Below, one piece after another: positions 7,038 to 10,256 of a stretch of 10,256 nt of DNA. The notes beneath the pieces are model-generated. The model saw only the letters and a program-made list of their open reading frames with translations, had not been told where the DNA came from and did not search any database. Numbering within the stretch: the stretch's first letter is position 1; each line of letters begins with the position of its first letter. This stretch comes from Tubulinosema ratisbonensis (taxonomy: Eukaryota; Microsporidia; Tubulinosematidae): assembly GCA_004000155.1 (NCBI GenBank), contig RCSS01000069.1:1-10256 (forward strand), read 5' to 3'. Made by a program: the position numbers and the translations under genes.

Positions 7038-8217
7038 CTTTTTTACGATTCAACTTCAAATGAGCATTGATTAAAGTATTGTCGGTCAAAGCTGCTAACC
7101 CAGAAAGCTCACCTGCCAAAACAGCACCCGCGACCACCAATGCTAAATAATTTGGTGCTACGCTTCTGTCTAGCGCTTTATCAGTCAAAAAGTATTCCTT
7201 ATCTTTTTTGTAAAATTGGGTTATAAAAGATTTACCTGGTTCCAAATGAGTTCCTCCTCCTAAAGTTCCTACAATTATTGATTGCATAAATAAACTTACC
7301 ACCAAATTCTCATTTTCCTTTTTCATTCCAATTATGCAATTAGAAGAATCAATCACATGTCCTAAATCCTGTCCCAGTGCTAGAAAAATACCTGCAACCA
7401 CATTCGCAGCTTGACAATTAAATCCACCCAAAACTAACGAGCTACCTAAAACTATTTTTGAATGGTAAACTTTTAATAAATCATCAATTTCTACTTTTAA
7501 AATATTTCTACAATTTTCAGGNGTGACAATCAAATTCAAACTTACCTTTCTTCCTCTTCCATTTGCGAAATTCTCCACAGACCATTTTTTATCTGTGCAC
7601 GTGTTTGATGAGATACAAATTATTTTAGCATTAAAATTTGTACAAATATACTTTGATATCGCATCACAAGCCTTGGTAATCATATTCATTCCCATAGCAT
7701 CGCCAGTATAAGCACTTACTTTTACAAACACTTCATTAGAAATCAAATGTTTACTCAAAATCTCTTTTATTTTCAAGTACCTGCTTGTTGAATTACCAAC
7801 TTCTTTTAAAATATTTGCGTTAACTTTTATCCATTTGTAAAACTCTACCGCTTTTTCAAACGATGTAAATGAAATGGTAAAACTTCTTGTTATACCCAAA
7901 TTTTCTACAAATCCTTTCACTCCGCCACTTTTGTTTATTAATTTGATACCTCTGCACATAGATGCAACCAAAGCTCCTTCGGTCGTACAAATTGGTATCC
8001 AAAACTCTTCATCGTTGATTTGTAATTTCTCTTTTGACACTCCTAAAGGAATCTTTTTAAATCCAAGAATATTTTCACAACACCTACCATGGATCTCTGA
8101 ATAGTCTTCATCTAATGATAAATCTTTTGGTGTTATTCCATCTTTACTAAGCTTAGTTTGCATTTCTAATGAGTTATTTTTTACTAATTTGTTTATTTCT
8201 TCTTTTTCTTTAGACAT
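7033..8217 (-). CDS. HMG1: HMG-CoA reductase, soluble catalytic domain
   Basis: A 394-residue enzyme that reduces HMG-CoA to mevalonate with NADPH, the committed step of the mevalonate/isoprenoid pathway. Class I (eukaryotic-type) motifs appear in order: ENILGFKKIPLGV at 48-60 (substrate binding), TTEGALVAS at 78-86 with catalytic Glu80, GDAMGMNMITK at 172-182 with Lys182, CTDKKW at 207-212 followed by GRGRKV, GQD at 282-284 with catalytic Asp284, GTLGGGTHLEPG at 317-328, and a C-terminal AHLKLNR with catalytic His386. All four catalytic residues (Glu, Lys, Asp, His) are therefore present. Only about 47 residues precede the first motif, with no hydrophobic segment, so the multi-span sterol-sensing membrane anchor of animal and yeast enzymes is absent and the protein should be cytosolic. 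Codon 232 contains an ambiguous base but is ACN, Thr in every case. The ATG at 8217 is the longest start (GCC directly before it); Met19 is the alternative. No intron is seen. The tRNA-Tyr gene lies 53 bases downstream. Confidence 0.97.
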   Translation of the reverse strand: MSKEKEEINKLVKNNSLEMQTKLSKDGITPKDLSLDEDYSEIHGRCCENILGFKKIPLGVSKEKLQINDEEFWIPICTTEGALVASMCRGIKLINKSGGVKGFVENLGITRSFTISFTSFEKAVEFYKWIKVNANILKEVGNSTSRYLKIKEILSKHLISNEVFVKVSAYTGDAMGMNMITKACDAISKYICTNFNAKIICISSNTCTDKKWSVENFANGRGRKVSLNLIVXPENCRNILKVEIDDLLKVYHSKIVLGSSLVLGGFNCQAANVVAGIFLALGQDLGHVIDSSNCIIGMKKENENLVVSLFMQSIIVGTLGGGTHLEPGKSFITQFYKKDKEYFLTDKALDRSVAPNYLALVVAGAVLAGELSGLAALTDNTLINAHLKLNRKKE

Positions 8218-8543
8218 GGCTTTCTTTGAATTTTTTTAATTTAACTTTGATTTAAAAATATTTGTAAGTTTAATTTTACCTTTTGAATAAAATTCTTTTT
8301 TGGTTTTAAATTTAATTTTTTTTAGTTTCTTTAAAAAAAAGAAAAATTTCCTTTTTTAGACACAAATTATCTTCTAATCAAAATTTATTTTAATAAAAAT
8401 AAAATATTATTTACTAAAGAATAGATTAAAAATTATAAATTTTTTTTATTTAATTTTTAAAAAAAAAAGAATTTTAAAGGTTTGTTATATTAAAGTATTT
8501 TAATAAAAAATAATAATTTTTTGCATAAAAATTAATAATTTTC

Positions 8544-8712
8544 TTAATTTTTAACATTTTCTATAAAATATTTATTTAAATTAAATAAAATAGGTTAATT
8601 AATAGTTGTTTAGAAGATACTAAATGCATTTTATATTTTTATTTAAATATAATAAAATTATCTTATTTTATTATATTTAAATAAATATTTTATAGAAAAT
8701 GTTAAAAATTAA
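8544..8712. repeat. Large palindrome: perfect 38-bp inverted repeat, 93-nt spacer
   Basis: Bases 8544-8581 are the exact reverse complement of 8675-8712. The arms include a non-trivial core, AACATTTTCTATAAAATATT and its complement. Similarity continues inward with about 15 of 19 matches (8582-8600 against 8656-8674) and weakly outward for about 8 bases. The arrangement resembles terminal inverted repeats of a small non-autonomous element or an inverted duplication. No flanking duplication was established, and there is no coding content between the arms. Confidence 0.8.
8638..8685. repeat. Nested perfect hairpin, 21-bp arms, 6-nt loop
   Basis: Bases 8638-8658 pair perfectly with 8665-8685 around the loop TATCTT. 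The right arm overlaps the right arm of the larger 38-bp repeat (8675-8685), so the two hairpins cannot form together. The arms are pure A/T, which lowers their significance, but 21 perfect pairs with a 6-base loop is unlikely to be accidental. Confidence 0.75.
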
Positions 8713-8952
8713 TAAAATTTATGACTTTCTTCTCTTATTTTTACTTTATTTAATAAAATATAATTTTCTTAAATACTTTAATTTTAATCATAAAATACAA
8801 ATTTTAAATTATTTAATTAACTTTAAGAATATTTCATATTAAAAACATTGGTGTTTTTAAATAAAAAAAGTTTTTTTTTAGTTTTTTTATAAAAAATCAT
8901 AAAAAAAGTTTTTTATTAAAGTTTTCAAGGAATACGTCCAACATTTAAATAG

Positions 8953-9930
8953 AAAAAAATATTTAAGAACTTTGTGCAAAACCACCACATTCTCAACAAA
9001 CATCCCGAGAGTGAAAGCATAATCAAATTTCTTAAGAAACAGATTAGGATTGACAAATACAAGAAAAATATAATATACAAAATATGTAAGACGTGTAAAA
9101 GGTGTCAAAGGTGTAAACGAACCACTATTAAGTATGGAAAATTACAAGATAAAATTTTCACAAAAACTTTATTTGAAAACATATCAAGTGATGTGTTTAA
9201 ACCAATACCAACTAAATTTATGATACAACTATAAAGAAAAAAGTATTTTTCATCACATTTACCTATCTATCCATGCGTTATATCAAAACTTAATTCATTA
9301 AAAACCTAAATTTGAAGTCAGTACTGAACGGTATTCAATCCAAATGGATCGATCCAATATGCCTACCCAAAACATTACTTAAAGATAGCGCTAAATATCA
9401 TAAAAACAAAGTGTTTATAAAAGAACCAAACCAACTCAACATAGACAAAAATTCTTTAGCTCGTACAACCTGACAGGGAATACCATATCCGAAAGGATAA
9501 ACCAACATATAGTTACAATATTATGGATGTATAAAGGTCATTCACTTAATATGTTAAAAGAAATGATTAAAATAAAATTTAACAACATAGTAAATAATTT
9601 AATTAACAAACTCAAATAAATTTAAAGAAAATAAACAATAAAATAATTTTTTAGTAAAAAAAANAAGTAGAATTAATAGACAGAGAAAGACACATGAATA
9701 CAACATTGAAGATTAAGTGATGACTCGTAAATTCAACCAACATAAATTAGACAATATCTATGAAGGCCTTTTGGTGATCGAAGAAATAAAAGGGACCATT
9801 AATTTTATCGAAACCAGAAGAGAAAAATAGTAGGGTACAACTGACTAACATCGAAAACGCAAAACTGTTTTTAATTCTTAACAAAGAAGGTATGTGTGAA
9901 GATTCTAAGAACCTCGTTCAACCAAATTAA
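8953..9930 (+). pseudogene. Ty3/gypsy-type LTR-retrotransposon integrase relic
   Basis: An integrase inserts the element's cDNA into the genome; this copy is inactive. Its parts lie in successive frames. From 8953 to about 9217 there is an HHCC zinc domain (HHILNKH, later CKRC) and the first catalytic Asp in ISSD (9190-9192). From about 9219 to 9455, with an in-frame stop at 9291, there is the second Asp in LLKD (9384-9386). From 9455 to 9619 there is the catalytic Glu in ISER (9491-9493). From about 9675 to 9830, with a stop at 9714, there is a C-terminal region around VMTRKFNQ and YEGLLVIEE. From about 9820 to 9930 the tail contains VQLTNIEN and EGMCEDSKN. Allowing for one lost base, the second Asp and the Glu are 35 residues apart, the classic DX35E spacing. 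At least three frameshifts and several stops show decay. Reverse transcriptase, RNase H and protease are not seen upstream, so the copy is truncated. Similar elements are abundant in Nosema genomes. Confidence 0.9.
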
Positions 9931-9955
9931 AGAAATTCATTCAGAGGTTCTTAGA
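9904..9955. repeat. Perfect 12-bp inverted repeat at the end of the integrase relic
   Basis: TCTAAGAACCTC (9904-9915) is the exact reverse complement of GAGGTTCTTAGA (9944-9955), with a 28-base spacer. The first arm lies in the last codons of the relic and the second lies past its final stop. The arms are of mixed composition, so a chance match is unlikely. It may be a 3'-end hairpin of the element's transcript or an edge of a long terminal repeat. Confidence 0.6.
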
Positions 9956-10256
9956 CCNGAACATAAAAGTATATAAGAATACAAATTTGAATAAAATATG
10001 GGGTTTAACAAACATTTGTAAAGTAAATCAAATGATAAAAGTTTATTTTTACAGTTTATTCGCGAGGGCAAAGTATTTCTGCGAAAGCGCCACAAAAGTA
10101 ATTTAATTATAAACCAAAAAAACACCTTAAAAATTAATATTTATTAAAAAAAGATTTTTGATCAAACTTAACAAATAAAAAAAGAACAAAAAATCAATTT
10201 AAATAAAATAATTTTTTAAAAAATGTTTATACGATTTTTTACAATACTTCATCAAT
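9956..10256. other. Sequence after the integrase relic, no convincing gene
   Basis: AT-rich with no recognisable protein. TATATAAG at 9970-9977 and a GC/CpG-rich patch at about 10059-10094 stand out. This is where a 3' long terminal repeat would be expected, but no second copy, TG...CA ends or polypurine tract could be confirmed. A 41-codon plus-strand frame (10022-10147) and an overlapping minus-strand frame are both open across the GC-rich patch; neither has an ATG start or a known family. Confidence 0.4.

Larger units (their letters stand above)
8218..8952. other. AT-rich spacer upstream of HMG-CoA reductase
   Basis: No ORF or RNA gene is seen. The part nearest the reductase (8218-8543) contains only A/T runs; it must hold the reductase promoter, but I recognise no specific motif beyond GCC directly before the ATG. 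The middle holds a large palindrome (8544-8712). The rest up to the integrase relic is A/T runs, with no visible trace of reverse transcriptase or protease from the retroelement. Confidence 0.6.

Noticed and set aside
8887..9108. Minus-strand ORF across the start of the integrase relic
   Set aside because: Antisense to a clearly recognisable integrase zinc domain; its hydrophobic composition comes from the A/T-rich complement.
9937..10125. Minus-strand 62-codon ORF in the right-hand tail
   Set aside because: It begins with GTG rather than ATG, crosses the inverted repeat and an ambiguous base, matches no family, and an opposite-strand frame is equally open there.

Overview
The window looks like nuclear DNA of a microsporidian fungus, most like the Nosema/Vairimorpha lineage. 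The evidence is: extreme AT richness; intron-less, compact eukaryotic genes (a four-RRM poly(A)-binding protein and an HMG-CoA reductase catalytic domain with no membrane anchor); a tRNA-Tyr with a tiny intron; a CCCC motif just upstream of one start codon; candidate AATAAA signals at or within a few bases of all three stop codons; and a decayed Ty3/gypsy-type integrase. The genus is an inference. Eleven isolated N characters are scattered through the window.

Layout. (1) 1-2346, plus strand: the 3' part of a long helical protein whose reading frame is still open at the window's left edge. It resembles the N-terminal domain of the RNA/DNA helicase Sen1 (CxxC motif near the start, long helical body, Ser-rich tail) but stops before any helicase domain. 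(2) 2347-5180: about 2.8 kb of AT-rich DNA with no convincing gene, holding one 59-codon ORF of doubtful status and a short inverted repeat. (3) 5181-8217, minus strand: a co-oriented block with HMG-CoA reductase upstream, then tRNA-Tyr(GTA), then the poly(A)-binding protein downstream. The tRNA ends in a run of eight T and starts 53 bases beyond the reductase stop. (4) 8218-8952: AT-rich spacer with a striking palindrome, a perfect 38-bp inverted repeat that overlaps a second, smaller hairpin. (5) 8953-9930, plus strand: an integrase relic broken by at least three frameshifts and several stops, yet with its HHCC zinc motif and catalytic D, D and E still visible, followed by a perfect 12-bp inverted repeat. 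(6) 9956-10256: AT-rich tail with one small GC/CpG-rich patch.

Function. The two firmly identified proteins are housekeeping genes. HMG-CoA reductase makes mevalonate for isoprenoids, and the poly(A)-binding protein coats mRNA tails for translation and stability. They are neighbours but share no pathway. No new multi-gene system is evident. The items that most deserve a second look are the apparent Sen1 N-terminal domain without a helicase, the degenerate C-terminal domain of the poly(A)-binding protein, and the mutually exclusive hairpins of the palindrome.
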